Assembly (NCBI GenBank): GCA_934099115.1
Contig: CAKOPK010000017.1
Coordinates: 1 to 19,820, forward strand
From: an uncultured Bacilli bacterium
GTDB lineage: Bacteria; Bacillota_I; Bacilli_A; RF39; UBA660
Reading direction: 5' to 3'
DNA: 19,820 nt
A program made the translations under genes and the position numbers. This document shows, one piece after another, positions 6,311 through 15,391 of this stretch; positions within the stretch are counted from its first letter, which is position 1; every line of letters starts with the position of its first letter. The notes below the pieces were generated by a model. The model saw only the letters and a list, made by a program, of their open reading frames with translations. It ran no database searches and was not told where the DNA came from.

Positions 6311-9300
6311 GTATTTTCTTCTTTGTCTATAATATCATCAAAAGTTACTTCTTCAGTTTCTTCTTCACTATCAAAGTCTTCTAGTTCTGCTGGAGCTTTC
6401 ATTTCTGTTTCTATGTCTTCTTCTTTATCATCTAGAAGTTTATCTTCTAAGAATTCAGATGCATCATCGTCCATAAATTCTTTTTCTAGATAAATATCAA
6501 TGTCACTATATTCTTTAGCACCAGTTCCTGCTGGGATTAGTTTTCCAATAATAACATTCTCTTTTAATCCTCTTAAATAATCTACTTTTCCTTTAATTGC
6601 AGCATCTGTTAAAACTCTTGTTGTTTCTTGGAATGAAGCAGCAGATAAGTAACTGTCTGTTTCTAGAGATGATTTAGTAATACCAAGCATGATTGGTCTA
6701 CCTGTTGCAGGTATTCCACCACGTAAGATAACTGGTCTATTTCCTTCTGTAAAGTCATGTAGGGAAACAGTTAAGCCTTCTACAAATTCTGTGTCTCCAG
6801 AATCTACAATTCTTACTTTATTTATCATACGTTTTACAATAATTTCAACGTGTTTATCATTAATATCAACACCTTGTAATTTATATACTGCTTGAATTTC
6901 TTTTAAGATGTATTCTTGTGCTGTAAGTGGGTCAGTAACGGCAAGTAATTCTTTTGGGGCAATAGAACCTTCTGTAAGTTTTTGACCTGCTACTACACTG
7001 TCTCCTACTTCTACACGTAATTTTGTATTGTAGTTTGTTATATGTTCACGAATACCAGCTTCGTTTTCTACTACTACTTTGTGTTTTCCACCTTGTTCTT
7101 CAATAGAAATTACTTTACCATTGATTTCTGATACTGTAGCTTTGAATTTAGGAGTACGAGCTTCAAATAATTCTTCAACACGTGGAAGACCTTGAGTAAT
7201 ATCGTCGCCACCTGCTACACCACCGGTATGGAATGTACGCATTGTAAGCTGAGTACCTGGTTCACCAATTGATTGAGCGGCCATAATACCTACTGCTTCA
7301 CCAATTTCAACTAAGTTACCAGTTGCTAGGTTACGTCCATAACACTTTTGACATACACCATTTCTACATTTACATGTAAGAACACTTCTGATTTCAACTT
7401 TCTTAACTCCTGCTTTTACTATCTTAGCAGCAATATTTTCATTGATTAATTCATCTTTATCAACGATTACTTCTTTTGTTTCTGGATTTATTACTTTCTT
7501 AGAAGTATAACGTCCTAAAATACGTTCTCCTAAAGATTCAATAACAGCTCCATCTTTATCATTTGTTAAATCATATACTTCTACACCTGTTAGAGCACCA
7601 CAGTCAAATTCTTTAACAATAATATCTTGTGCAACGTCTACTAAACGACGTGTTAAGTATCCAGAATCTGCAGTACGTAAGGCAGTATCCGCTGAACCTT
7701 TACGTGAACCGTGAGTTGATAAGAAGAATTCTGATACGTCTAAGCCTTCAATAAAGCATGATGTAATTGGAATTTCAACGGTAGAACCATCTGGTTTAGC
7801 CATTAATCCACGCATACCTGCTAATTGGGTAAAGTTTGAGATAGAACCACGGGCATTGGAGTTCATCATCATGAATATTGGGTTATCAAAGTCATTGGCA
7901 GATATTTCTTGTAACTCTTTTTTAACTTCGTCATTTGCTTCTGTCCAAATTTCAATAACACTATTATAACGCTCTTCCTCTGTAATTAAACCACGTTTAA
8001 ATTGTTTATTAATTTGTTCTACTTTTTGTTTTGCTCTAGCAATAATCTCTGGTTTTTTCTTACTTCTAACTACGTCAGAAATAGAAACAGTAATACCAGC
8101 AACTGTTGAATATTTGAAACCTAAATCTTTTAATTTATCAAGCATAATAGATGTTTCTGTTGTCTTATATCTTTTAAATACTTGAGCAATAATCCACTCT
8201 AAAGTCTTTTTAACAAAAGGTTTTGTTGGTTCCATTTTAGCAATTTCTTCTGGGATATTAGCACCCATTGAAATAAAGTATCTGCTTGGAGTTATTCCTT
8301 CAATGTTTTCTTTTGTTGGTTCATTAATATATGGAAATGAATCTGGTAAGATTTCGTTGAATATTATCTTTCCTACAGTAGTTGCTAAATAACAATTTTG
8401 TTGTTCTTCTGTAAATAATTTATATTTAAATGATTTTACAGGAATAGCAATTCTAGTATGAAGAGTAATCTCTCTTCTTTCATAAGCCATTAAAGCTTCA
8501 TTTGTATTTTTATATACTTTACCTTCGTTTTCTTCTCCGACTTTTTCAATTGTTAAATAACAGTTTCCTAAAACCATGTCTTGTGATGGTGTAACAATTG
8601 GTTTTCCATCTTTTGGATTTAAGATGTTGCTGGCAGATAACATTAATATTCTGGCTTCTGCTTTTGCTTCTTCAGATAATGGAATATGAACAGCCATTTG
8701 GTCTCCATCGAAGTCAGCATTAAATCCTGTACATACTAATGGGTGTAAACGAATAGCTTTTCCACCTACTAATTTTGGTTCAAATGCTTGAATACCTAAT
8801 CTATGTAGTGTTGGGGCACGGTTTAATAATACTGGATGTTCTGTAATAACATCTTCTACAATATCCCATACACATTCATCACGAGAATCTATTAATTTTT
8901 TTGCTCCCTTAATATTATGAGCAAGTCCTCTTTCTACTAGGCCATGAATAACATGGGGTTTAAATAATTCAAGAGCCATTTCTTTTGGGATACCACATTG
9001 ATACATCTTTAAGTTTGGTCCAACTACGATAACACTACGTCCTGAATAGTCTACACGTTTACCTAATAAGTTTTGACGGAAACGTCCTTGTTTACCTTTT
9101 AACATACTAGATAATGATTTTAATGGTCTATTTCCAGCGGCAGTTATACTTCTACCACGTCTACCATTATCAAATAAACTATCTACTGCTTCTTGAAGCA
9201 TACGTTTTTCGTTTTGAACAATAATTGTTGGGGCACCAAGCTCTAATAATTTTCTTAAACGATTGTTACGGTTAATAATACGACGATATAAATCATTTAA

Positions 9301-10059
9301 GTCACTTGTTGCAAATCTTCCACCGTCTAATTGAATCATTGGACGTAATTCTGGTGGAATAACTGGTAAAACATCTAATACCATCCATTCTGGTTTATTA
9401 CCAGATTCTTGGAATGCTACTAAACAATCTAATCTTTTTACTAGACGAATACGTTTTTGGCCTGTTGCAGTCTCTAATTCTGTACGTAAATCCTCTACTT
9501 CTTTGTCTACATCGACATTCTTTAAAAGTTCTTTGATTGCTTCTGCACCCATACCTACTGTAAATGAATTACCATATTTTTCGTAATAAGCACGATATTC
9601 TTTATCAGATAAAGTTTGTTTTTTCTCTAAAGGAACATTTCCTGGGTCAATTACAACATAACTTACAAAGTATAATACTTCTTCTAAGTCTCTTGGACTC
9701 ATGTCTAGAACTAGACCCATTTTTGATGGAACACCTTTAAAGAACCAGATATGAGAGCATGGAGCTGCTAGTTCAATATGCCCCATTCTCTCACGGCGAA
9801 CTCTTGATTTTGTAACTTCTACACCACAACGGTCACAAATTACATTCTTATAACGAAGTCTTTTGTATTTACCACAAGAACATTCATAATCCTTTGTGGG
9901 TCCAAATATCTTTTCGCAGAATAGTCCACCACGTTCAGGTTTTAATGTACGATAGTTGATTGTCTCTGGTTTTTCTACTTCACCATATGACCAACTACGT
10001 ATTTTTTCTGGTGATGCAATACCGATTTTAATTCCTTTAAAACTATTAACATCTATCAT
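6301..10059 (-). CDS. rpoC: DNA-directed RNA polymerase subunit beta'
   Basis: 1252 residues, slightly longer than the Bacillus protein (about 1200). It forms the RNA polymerase active centre together with beta. Visible signatures: the N-terminal zinc site C60/C62/C75/C78, the catalytic magnesium loop N447-A-D449-F-D451-G-D453-Q, and the second zinc site C-K-C-R-N-G-V-C-Q-K-C in the C-terminal half, followed by the G-E-P-G-T-Q-L-T-M-R-T-F-H trigger-loop region. The C-terminus ends in a roughly 60-residue acidic tail rich in Glu and Asp. The ATG (10057-10059) is 3 bases after the rpoB TAA, and its GAGGTG ribosome binding site lies inside the end of rpoB, so the two are translationally coupled. 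It ends in TAG within its own terminator hairpin. Confidence 0.98.
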   Translation of the reverse strand: MIDVNSFKGIKIGIASPEKIRSWSYGEVEKPETINYRTLKPERGGLFCEKIFGPTKDYECSCGKYKRLRYKNVICDRCGVEVTKSRVRRERMGHIELAAPCSHIWFFKGVPSKMGLVLDMSPRDLEEVLYFVSYVVIDPGNVPLEKKQTLSDKEYRAYYEKYGNSFTVGMGAEAIKELLKNVDVDKEVEDLRTELETATGQKRIRLVKRLDCLVAFQESGNKPEWMVLDVLPVIPPELRPMIQLDGGRFATSDLNDLYRRIINRNNRLRKLLELGAPTIIVQNEKRMLQEAVDSLFDNGRRGRSITAAGNRPLKSLSSMLKGKQGRFRQNLLGKRVDYSGRSVIVVGPNLKMYQCGIPKEMALELFKPHVIHGLVERGLAHNIKGAKKLIDSRDECVWDIVEDVITEHPVLLNRAPTLHRLGIQAFEPKLVGGKAIRLHPLVCTGFNADFDGDQMAVHIPLSEEAKAEARILMLSASNILNPKDGKPIVTPSQDMVLGNCYLTIEKVGEENEGKVYKNTNEALMAYERREITLHTRIAIPVKSFKYKLFTEEQQNCYLATTVGKIIFNEILPDSFPYINEPTKENIEGITPSRYFISMGANIPEEIAKMEPTKPFVKKTLEWIIAQVFKRYKTTETSIMLDKLKDLGFKYSTVAGITVSISDVVRSKKKPEIIARAKQKVEQINKQFKRGLITEEERYNSVIEIWTEANDEVKKELQEISANDFDNPIFMMMNSNARGSISNFTQLAGMRGLMAKPDGSTVEIPITSCFIEGLDVSEFFLSTHGSRKGSADTALRTADSGYLTRRLVDVAQDIIVKEFDCGALTGVEVYDLTNDKDGAVIESLGERILGRYTSKKVINPETKEVIVDKDELINENIAAKIVKAGVKKVEIRSVLTCKCRNGVCQKCYGRNLATGNLVEIGEAVGIMAAQSIGEPGTQLTMRTFHTGGVAGGDDITQGLPRVEELFEARTPKFKATVSEINGKVISIEEQGGKHKVVVENEAGIREHITNYNTKLRVEVGDSVVAGQKLTEGSIAPKELLAVTDPLTAQEYILKEIQAVYKLQGVDINDKHVEIIVKRMINKVRIVDSGDTEFVEGLTVSLHDFTEGNRPVILRGGIPATGRPIMLGITKSSLETDSYLSAASFQETTRVLTDAAIKGKVDYLRGLKENVIIGKLIPAGTGAKEYSDIDIYLEKEFMDDDASEFLEDKLLDDKEEDIETEMKAPAELEDFDSEEETEEVTFDDIIDKEENTEE

Positions 10060-10062
10060 GGA

Positions 10063-13000
10063 TTACACCTCTTCCCCATTTTCATCTTCTGCAATTGCTT
10101 CTAACTCTTCCATGTCTGGTTCCATATCTTCTAAATCTTCTTCTTCGTCCTCTAGTTCCTCGTCTTCATAATCTTCTGTAGGCATTGGAACACTGGCTTC
10201 TTGTTTAGTTTCAATTTCTCCATCACGAATGCTTGCTTCTGCATCGATTTCTTCTATTTTTAAAGTATCTTCTTTGTCTTCCTCTTCTTCTAACTCTTTG
10301 AATTCAATTACATTATCATCTTTATCAATGATTTGCATATCTAATCCTAAAGCTTGGAATTCTTTTATTAATACACGGAATGATTCTGGTACTCCAGCTT
10401 GATTTACTGTTTTACCTTTTACTAAAGCTTCATATACTTTAACACGACCAATAATATCATCCGCTTTTACTGTTAAGATTTCTTGTAATACATGAGCAGC
10501 TCCATAAGCATATAAGGCCCAAACTTCCATTTCTCCGAAACGTTGTCCTCCAAATTGAGCTTTTCCTCCTAGAGGTTGTTGTGTTACTAAACTATATGGT
10601 CCTGTTGCTCTTGCGTGTAATTTATCATCAACCATGTGATGTAGTTTTAACATATACATAATTCCTACTGATACACGATGGTCGAATGGTTCTCCTGTAC
10701 GGCCATTATATAAAACTGTCTTTCCGTCTGGAGCCATACCTGCTGTGGCCATTTCTTCTTGAATATCTTCCCAAGTAGCACTGTCAAATACTGGTGTTGC
10801 ATAATGAACGCCTTGTAATTTACCAGCCATACCTAAGTGTAACTCTAAGATTTGTCCGATGTTCATACGAGATGGAACACCTAATGGGTTAAGCATAACA
10901 TCTACTGGTTTTCCGTTTGGTAAATATGGCATATCTTCTTCTGGTAATACTAGAGAGATAACACCTTTGTTTCCATAACGTCCAGACATTTTGTCTCCAA
11001 CTTGGATTTTACGTTTTTGAATAATATATACACGAATAATTTTAGATACACCTGCAGGTAATTCATCACTGTTTTCTTTTGTATAGATTTTAACGTCATG
11101 AACAATACCAGCTGCACCATGTTCTACTCTTAGAGATGTATCTCTTACTTCTCTGGTCTTTTCACCAAAGATAGCATGTAATAATTTCTCTTCACTTGTT
11201 AATTCTTGAACACCTTTTGGAGTAACTTTTCCTACTAAGATGTCTCCTTCTTTAACCTCTGTACCAATTCTTACGATACCTTGAGAATCTAGATTTTTAC
11301 GAGCTTCTTCACCAACGTTTGGAATATCTCTTGTAATTTCTTCTGGTCCTAGTTTAGTATCACGACAATCAATGTCATAATGGTCAATATGTAGAGATGT
11401 ATAAACATCGTCTTTTACTAATCTTTCATTTAATATTACAGCATCTTCATAGTTATATCCATTAAAGGTCATGAAGGCTACGGTCATATTTTTGCCTAGT
11501 GCTAATTCGCCACTTTCTGTAGATGGACCATCAGCAATAACTTCGCCACGGTGTACTTTTTCACCTTTTTTAACAATTGGATGATGATTTAGAGCTGTTG
11601 AAGCATTGGTTCTTTCAAAGTCAGCTAAATAATAAGTATCTTTCCCTTTAGCGTTTTTAACGATGATTTTTTTACCGTCAGCATATTCAACTACACCATC
11701 TGCTTTACAAACTACTGTTGAGCCAGAGTCTCTTGCAGCGATATATTCTACACCAGTTCCTACGATTGGTGCTTCACTTGTAAGTAATGGTACTGCTTGA
11801 CGTTGCATGTTTGAACCCATTAATGTACGGTTGGCATCACTATATTCTAGGAATGGAATACAACTTGTAGTTATAGATACGATTTGACTAGGTGCTACGT
11901 CTACAAAATTAACATCTGCTTTTTTAGCCATAACGTTATCGCCATTTAAACGACATAGGATTTCGTCTTCTACAATGGCATTATTTTCATCTAATTTTAC
12001 TGTTGCTTGAGAAATATAATAATCTGTTTCTTCATCCGCAGTCATATATACTACTTCGTCACTTACTACACCATCTTTTACTTTACGATATGGTGTCATA
12101 ACAAAGCCATATTCATTAATTTTAGCATAACCTGCTAGAGATGTAATAAGTCCGATATTTTGTCCTTCTGGTGATTCTATTGGACAGATTCTACCATAGT
12201 GGCTTGCATTAACGTCACGGACATCCATTCCAGCACGTTCTCTTGATAATCCTCCTGGGCCAAGGCTTGATAAACGTCTTTTATCAGTTAACTCCGCGAT
12301 TGGGTTAATTTGGTCCATGAATTTAGATAATTGTGAAGAACCAAAGAATTCTTTTAAAGCTGCTGTTACAGGTCGAATGTTAATTAATGTTTTTGGTGTA
12401 ACAGAGTCTAGTTCTTGTGTAGTCATTCTTTCACGAATAACTCTTTCCATACGAGACATACCAGTTCTAAAGACATTTTGAATTAATTCTCCAACTTGAC
12501 GAACACGTCTATTTCCTAAGTTATCAATTTCATCTGTACTACCAATATTACTATGTAAATTTAAATAGTATGACACAGATGCATAAACATCAGGTATAGT
12601 TAGTCTTCTTACGTCTGTTTCTGGATTATTACCAATTATTTTTACTACTTTTTCTGGGTTTTCTTTATCATAAACTAAAACTTCTTGAATTTGATCGTAT
12701 TCGTCTAATTCTTCATTAATAATTGTTTTCTTTAGATTATTTCCCTTTTCAAAAGCAGGTTTAATTGTTTCTAATACTTCTTTTGTAACTAGAGTTCCAG
12801 CTTCTGCATATACTTTTCGTCCTACTTTAATATCTTCTGCTAAAGTACATCCTAATAAACGGTCTAATACGTTTAATTTCTTATTAAATTTATAACGTCC
12901 TACTTTCGCTAAATCATAACGGAATCTATCAAAGAATCGCGTTACTAATTGATTTTTACTACTGTCTAATGTAGCAGGTTCTCCTGGACGTAATTTTTCA

Positions 13001-13710
13001 TAAATTTCAATTAATGCTTCATCCGTATTTCTTGTACTATCTTTTTCAATTGTATTTGTTAAATAGTCATTTTCTCCGAATACTGCATAAATGTCTTCAT
13101 CACTTGATAAACCTAATGCTCTTAAGAATGTTGTAACTGGTACTTTTCTTGTTCTATCAATTCTTACATACATGATATTACGAGCATCTACTTCATACTC
13201 AAGCCATGTTCCTTTGTTTGGAATTACTTCTCCACTAATAATTCTACGACCATTTTTGTCTATTTCTCTTTTGAAATAAACAGATGGGCTTCGAACTAAT
13301 TGGGAAACAATAACTCTTTCAGCTCCATTAATAATAAATGTTCCGGCATCTGTCATTAATGGCATATCGCCTAAGAAAATTTCTTGTTCTTTTACTTCGC
13401 CAGTTTCATGAATGAATACTCTTGCTTGAACCTTTAATGGTGCAGCATAATTAACCATTCTTTCTTTGGCTTCTTTAATAGAATATCTAGGAGTATCGAA
13501 GCTATAATCACCGAATTCTAGGCTAATATTACCTGTAAAAGATTCTACTGGAAATAAATCTTCAAATACTTCTTTTATTCCTGTTTCTAAGAATTCTTGA
13601 TAACTCTTTTTTTGAATTTCAAGTAAATCTTGCAACTCCATTGTGTTTCGACTTCTAGAGAAGGTTCTTCTTTCTCTATGGTCTCCAAATTTTTCAACTT
13701 TATAAGCCAT
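10063..13710 (-). CDS. rpoB: DNA-directed RNA polymerase subunit beta
   Basis: 1215 residues from the chosen start. Signatures include I-N-G-A-E-R-V-I-V-S-Q-L near residue 127, the rifampicin region at 458-490, the E-S-P-E-G-Q-N-I-G-L-I block, and G-D-K-M-S-G-R-Y-G-N-K-G-V. The residues equivalent to E. coli Q513 and H526 are K463 and D476, both known rifampicin-resistance substitutions; D516 and S531 equivalents are unchanged. The last 80 residues are strongly acidic. Start choice: an in-frame ATG 12 codons upstream (13744-13746) exists, but GGGGTG sits 5 bases before the ATG at 13708-13710, and M-A-Y-K-V-E-K-F-G matches the usual beginning of the Bacillus protein. Expressed with rpoC from the promoter at 13781-13809. 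Confidence 0.97.
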   Translation of the reverse strand: MAYKVEKFGDHRERRTFSRSRNTMELQDLLEIQKKSYQEFLETGIKEVFEDLFPVESFTGNISLEFGDYSFDTPRYSIKEAKERMVNYAAPLKVQARVFIHETGEVKEQEIFLGDMPLMTDAGTFIINGAERVIVSQLVRSPSVYFKREIDKNGRRIISGEVIPNKGTWLEYEVDARNIMYVRIDRTRKVPVTTFLRALGLSSDEDIYAVFGENDYLTNTIEKDSTRNTDEALIEIYEKLRPGEPATLDSSKNQLVTRFFDRFRYDLAKVGRYKFNKKLNVLDRLLGCTLAEDIKVGRKVYAEAGTLVTKEVLETIKPAFEKGNNLKKTIINEELDEYDQIQEVLVYDKENPEKVVKIIGNNPETDVRRLTIPDVYASVSYYLNLHSNIGSTDEIDNLGNRRVRQVGELIQNVFRTGMSRMERVIRERMTTQELDSVTPKTLINIRPVTAALKEFFGSSQLSKFMDQINPIAELTDKRRLSSLGPGGLSRERAGMDVRDVNASHYGRICPIESPEGQNIGLITSLAGYAKINEYGFVMTPYRKVKDGVVSDEVVYMTADEETDYYISQATVKLDENNAIVEDEILCRLNGDNVMAKKADVNFVDVAPSQIVSITTSCIPFLEYSDANRTLMGSNMQRQAVPLLTSEAPIVGTGVEYIAARDSGSTVVCKADGVVEYADGKKIIVKNAKGKDTYYLADFERTNASTALNHHPIVKKGEKVHRGEVIADGPSTESGELALGKNMTVAFMTFNGYNYEDAVILNERLVKDDVYTSLHIDHYDIDCRDTKLGPEEITRDIPNVGEEARKNLDSQGIVRIGTEVKEGDILVGKVTPKGVQELTSEEKLLHAIFGEKTREVRDTSLRVEHGAAGIVHDVKIYTKENSDELPAGVSKIIRVYIIQKRKIQVGDKMSGRYGNKGVISLVLPEEDMPYLPNGKPVDVMLNPLGVPSRMNIGQILELHLGMAGKLQGVHYATPVFDSATWEDIQEEMATAGMAPDGKTVLYNGRTGEPFDHRVSVGIMYMLKLHHMVDDKLHARATGPYSLVTQQPLGGKAQFGGQRFGEMEVWALYAYGAAHVLQEILTVKADDIIGRVKVYEALVKGKTVNQAGVPESFRVLIKEFQALGLDMQIIDKDDNVIEFKELEEEEDKEDTLKIEEIDAEASIRDGEIETKQEASVPMPTEDYEDEELEDEEEDLEDMEPDMEELEAIAEDENGEEV

Positions 13711-13780
13711 CTTTTCACCCCAATATCTAATTTTTTTAGTGCTCATTTAAAGAAAAAAACAAATACGTCACCAATTTAAA

Positions 13781-13809
13781 ATTGTAGCAGTAAAATACTA
13801 GGTTGTCAA
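13781..13809 (-). promoter_or_regulatory. sigma-A promoter of rpoBC
   Basis: Consensus TTGACA (13804-13809), 17-base spacer, TACAAT (13781-13786) on the minus strand. The -35 box contains the TGA stop codon of the methyltransferase gene. The predicted leader before the rpoB ATG is about 65 bases. Confidence 0.9.
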
Positions 13810-14405
13810 TTCTTTTTTGCAAGAAAAACATAAAAACCTTTATTTTTTTCTACATTCGTAATTTCATAGATAGATGCTAGATTTTTTATGATACTTTTAG
13901 CACCTTGGTCTTTTCTAATTACAAACCATAATTCTCCATCTTCATTTAAGTGTTTAGATGCATCTTTTAATATTTCTAATACTACTTCTTTTCCTGCTCG
14001 GATTGGAGGATTGGTAATAATTAAATCATAAGATTCATTTATATTTTCATATATATTACTCTCTTTAAATGAGACACAAACTTTATTATTTTTAGCATTC
14101 TCTTGTGCTAATTTTAAGGCTCGTTTATTAATATCTATTCCTAAGCCTTCTACCCCTTTTATTTTCGATAAAACTATGCTTATAAATCCATAACCACAGC
14201 CTACGTCTAAAAAATTATTTATTTTTTTATTACTATTTTTAAAATATGTTTCTAATAAGGTGTAACTTCCATAATCAATTTTATCTTTTGAAAATACACC
14301 ATTATCACTTATAAATTCAAAACAAGAAGAACCATAGTTAAATTTTATGATTCTTCTTGCACTTTTTAATTGTTCATTATTTGTAAAATATTGATTCAAA
14401 GACAT
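13806..14405 (-). CDS. ybxB: Class I SAM-dependent methyltransferase, YbxB/RsmC-like
   Basis: 199 residues, the length of Bacillus subtilis YbxB, which sits in the same place before rpoB. The SAM-binding motif I is L66-D-V-G-C-G-Y-G73, and the catalytic-face motif T131-N-P-P-I-R-A-G138 is the RsmC-type NPP signature that handles an exocyclic amine of guanine in 16S rRNA. The family is a candidate rRNA guanine-N2 methyltransferase; the exact target here is not shown. The N-terminus (Q-Y-F-T...F-S-D-N-G-V-F-S) matches the YbxB start, supporting the ATG at 14403-14405, although the AAAGGG ribosome binding site is unusually close. It has its own promoter and no terminator before rpoB, so read-through into rpoBC is possible. 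Confidence 0.9.
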   Translation of the reverse strand: MSLNQYFTNNEQLKSARRIIKFNYGSSCFEFISDNGVFSKDKIDYGSYTLLETYFKNSNKKINNFLDVGCGYGFISIVLSKIKGVEGLGIDINKRALKLAQENAKNNKVCVSFKESNIYENINESYDLIITNPPIRAGKEVVLEILKDASKHLNEDGELWFVIRKDQGAKSIIKNLASIYEITNVEKNKGFYVFLAKKN

Positions 14406-14428
14406 GCACCCTTTTTTTAGATAATTCT

Positions 14429-14456
14429 AGTATACCAAATATAGCAAAATAGTCAA
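14429..14456 (-). promoter_or_regulatory. sigma-A promoter of the methyltransferase gene
   Basis: TTGACT (14451-14456), 16-base spacer, TATACT (14429-14434) on the minus strand, 23 bases before the ATG. The -35 box directly abuts the terminator of the upstream operon. Confidence 0.85.
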
Positions 14457-14457
14457 G

Positions 14458-14491
14458 AAAAAAGAGGCTTTTTTATAGGAAAAAGTCTCTT
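14458..14491 (-). terminator. Terminator of the hydrolase/TcpC-like operon
   Basis: On the minus strand AAGAG-A-CTTTTT pairs with AAAAAG-C-CTCTT (one mismatch, 6-base loop), followed by six T. The ascending arm overlaps the TAA stop codon. Confidence 0.8.
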
Positions 14492-15380
14492 AAAAGTCTA
14501 TTTTATAATCCATTGGAGTATATTCATATATAATTATCTTATTTTGATTATCATCTTTAATATTATATTCTATATACGCATTCTTCTTCTCTTTTTGATA
14601 ACTAAATATACTTGATGTATAGGTGTCATAATTGAGCATAATCTGTTCTTTTAAAGCATTCGCATTTAAGTATTTAGCTTTAGATTCATTGCTTAGCATA
14701 TTATATGCTTTATTAGGGTCATATAAACATAGATTTAGAAAGTCTGTTATATATAAACTTAATTTGCTTTTTTCACTAATACTTGTTTTTGTAAATAAAG
14801 CATTGCTAGTTATTGTTCTGTTCTCTATTTCATAAGTTTTAGCATAATTTTCTATATTTACACGTTCCAAAGGAACTATTTTATAATTCTTAGTTGATTC
14901 ATCCACTATTAAGATAAAATCTATCATGTCATTATATGATACTTCTTCATCTAAGAAAGGTATATTAGTTATATATCCTTCAATGAAATAATAAGTTAAA
15001 GTACTTCCTGGATTATAATATACCTTCTTAGGAACAAATGTAACTTCTTCATAATCACTATATATTATTTTATATAAATTGCTAGTATTTATATTTTTAA
15101 TAGCTATATAATCAGGATCTAATATATCCATTAAGCTGTCGGTATCTTTATTAGTTAGTAATTCATAATAATTATTTATATATTTTTGAATAGTAAAGAA
15201 AGTAGTATCATCTTTTAATATTGTTATTTCTGTTTTTATGTTTTCTTTAATATCTCCTTGATTAGCATTAGAACTATTATCATCATCTTTTAAAAGAATA
15301 CTTAAAAGAATAGCAAGAAGAATTATAAATACTAATATAACACTAATTATTATTAAAACCTTTTTTTTATTTTTATCCAT
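14490..15380 (-). CDS. Membrane-anchored protein with TcpC/NTF2-like extracellular region
   Basis: 296 residues. A basic start (M-D-K-N-K-K-K) and one membrane helix at about 8-30 are followed by an acidic/Asn-rich spacer (31-48) and an extracellular part. That part has two segments (about 60-175 and 205-296), each opening with a helix containing Y/F, N and L residues (Y-I-N-N-Y-Y-E-L-L and Y-I-T-D-F-L-N-L) and continuing into predicted beta strands. This layout resembles NTF2-like folds, and the short-TM plus two-NTF2 layout is that of TcpC/VirB8-like conjugation proteins. Fold assignment is inference without alignment. It lies 11 bases after the cell-wall hydrolase gene with AGGAG overlapping that gene's TAG, so they are co-translated. 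In conjugative elements TcpC and a bifunctional wall hydrolase are neighbours, which supports but does not prove the idea. Confidence 0.6.
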   Translation of the reverse strand: MDKNKKKVLIIISVILVFIILLAILLSILLKDDDNSSNANQGDIKENIKTEITILKDDTTFFTIQKYINNYYELLTNKDTDSLMDILDPDYIAIKNINTSNLYKIIYSDYEEVTFVPKKVYYNPGSTLTYYFIEGYITNIPFLDEEVSYNDMIDFILIVDESTKNYKIVPLERVNIENYAKTYEIENRTITSNALFTKTSISEKSKLSLYITDFLNLCLYDPNKAYNMLSNESKAKYLNANALKEQIMLNYDTYTSSIFSYQKEKKNAYIEYNIKDDNQNKIIIYEYTPMDYKIDF

Positions 15381-15391
15381 TTTTTATTCTC

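Noticed and set aside
9956..10171. Plus-strand open frame with a poly-serine end
   Set aside because: It is the antisense of the acidic RpoB tail and RpoC start; no ribosome binding site of its own and fully explained by rpoBC.
13744..13746. Upstream ATG as the rpoB start
   Set aside because: No ribosome binding site in front of it, and the extra 12 residues do not match the beginning of known beta subunits; the ATG at 13708-13710 has GGGGTG.
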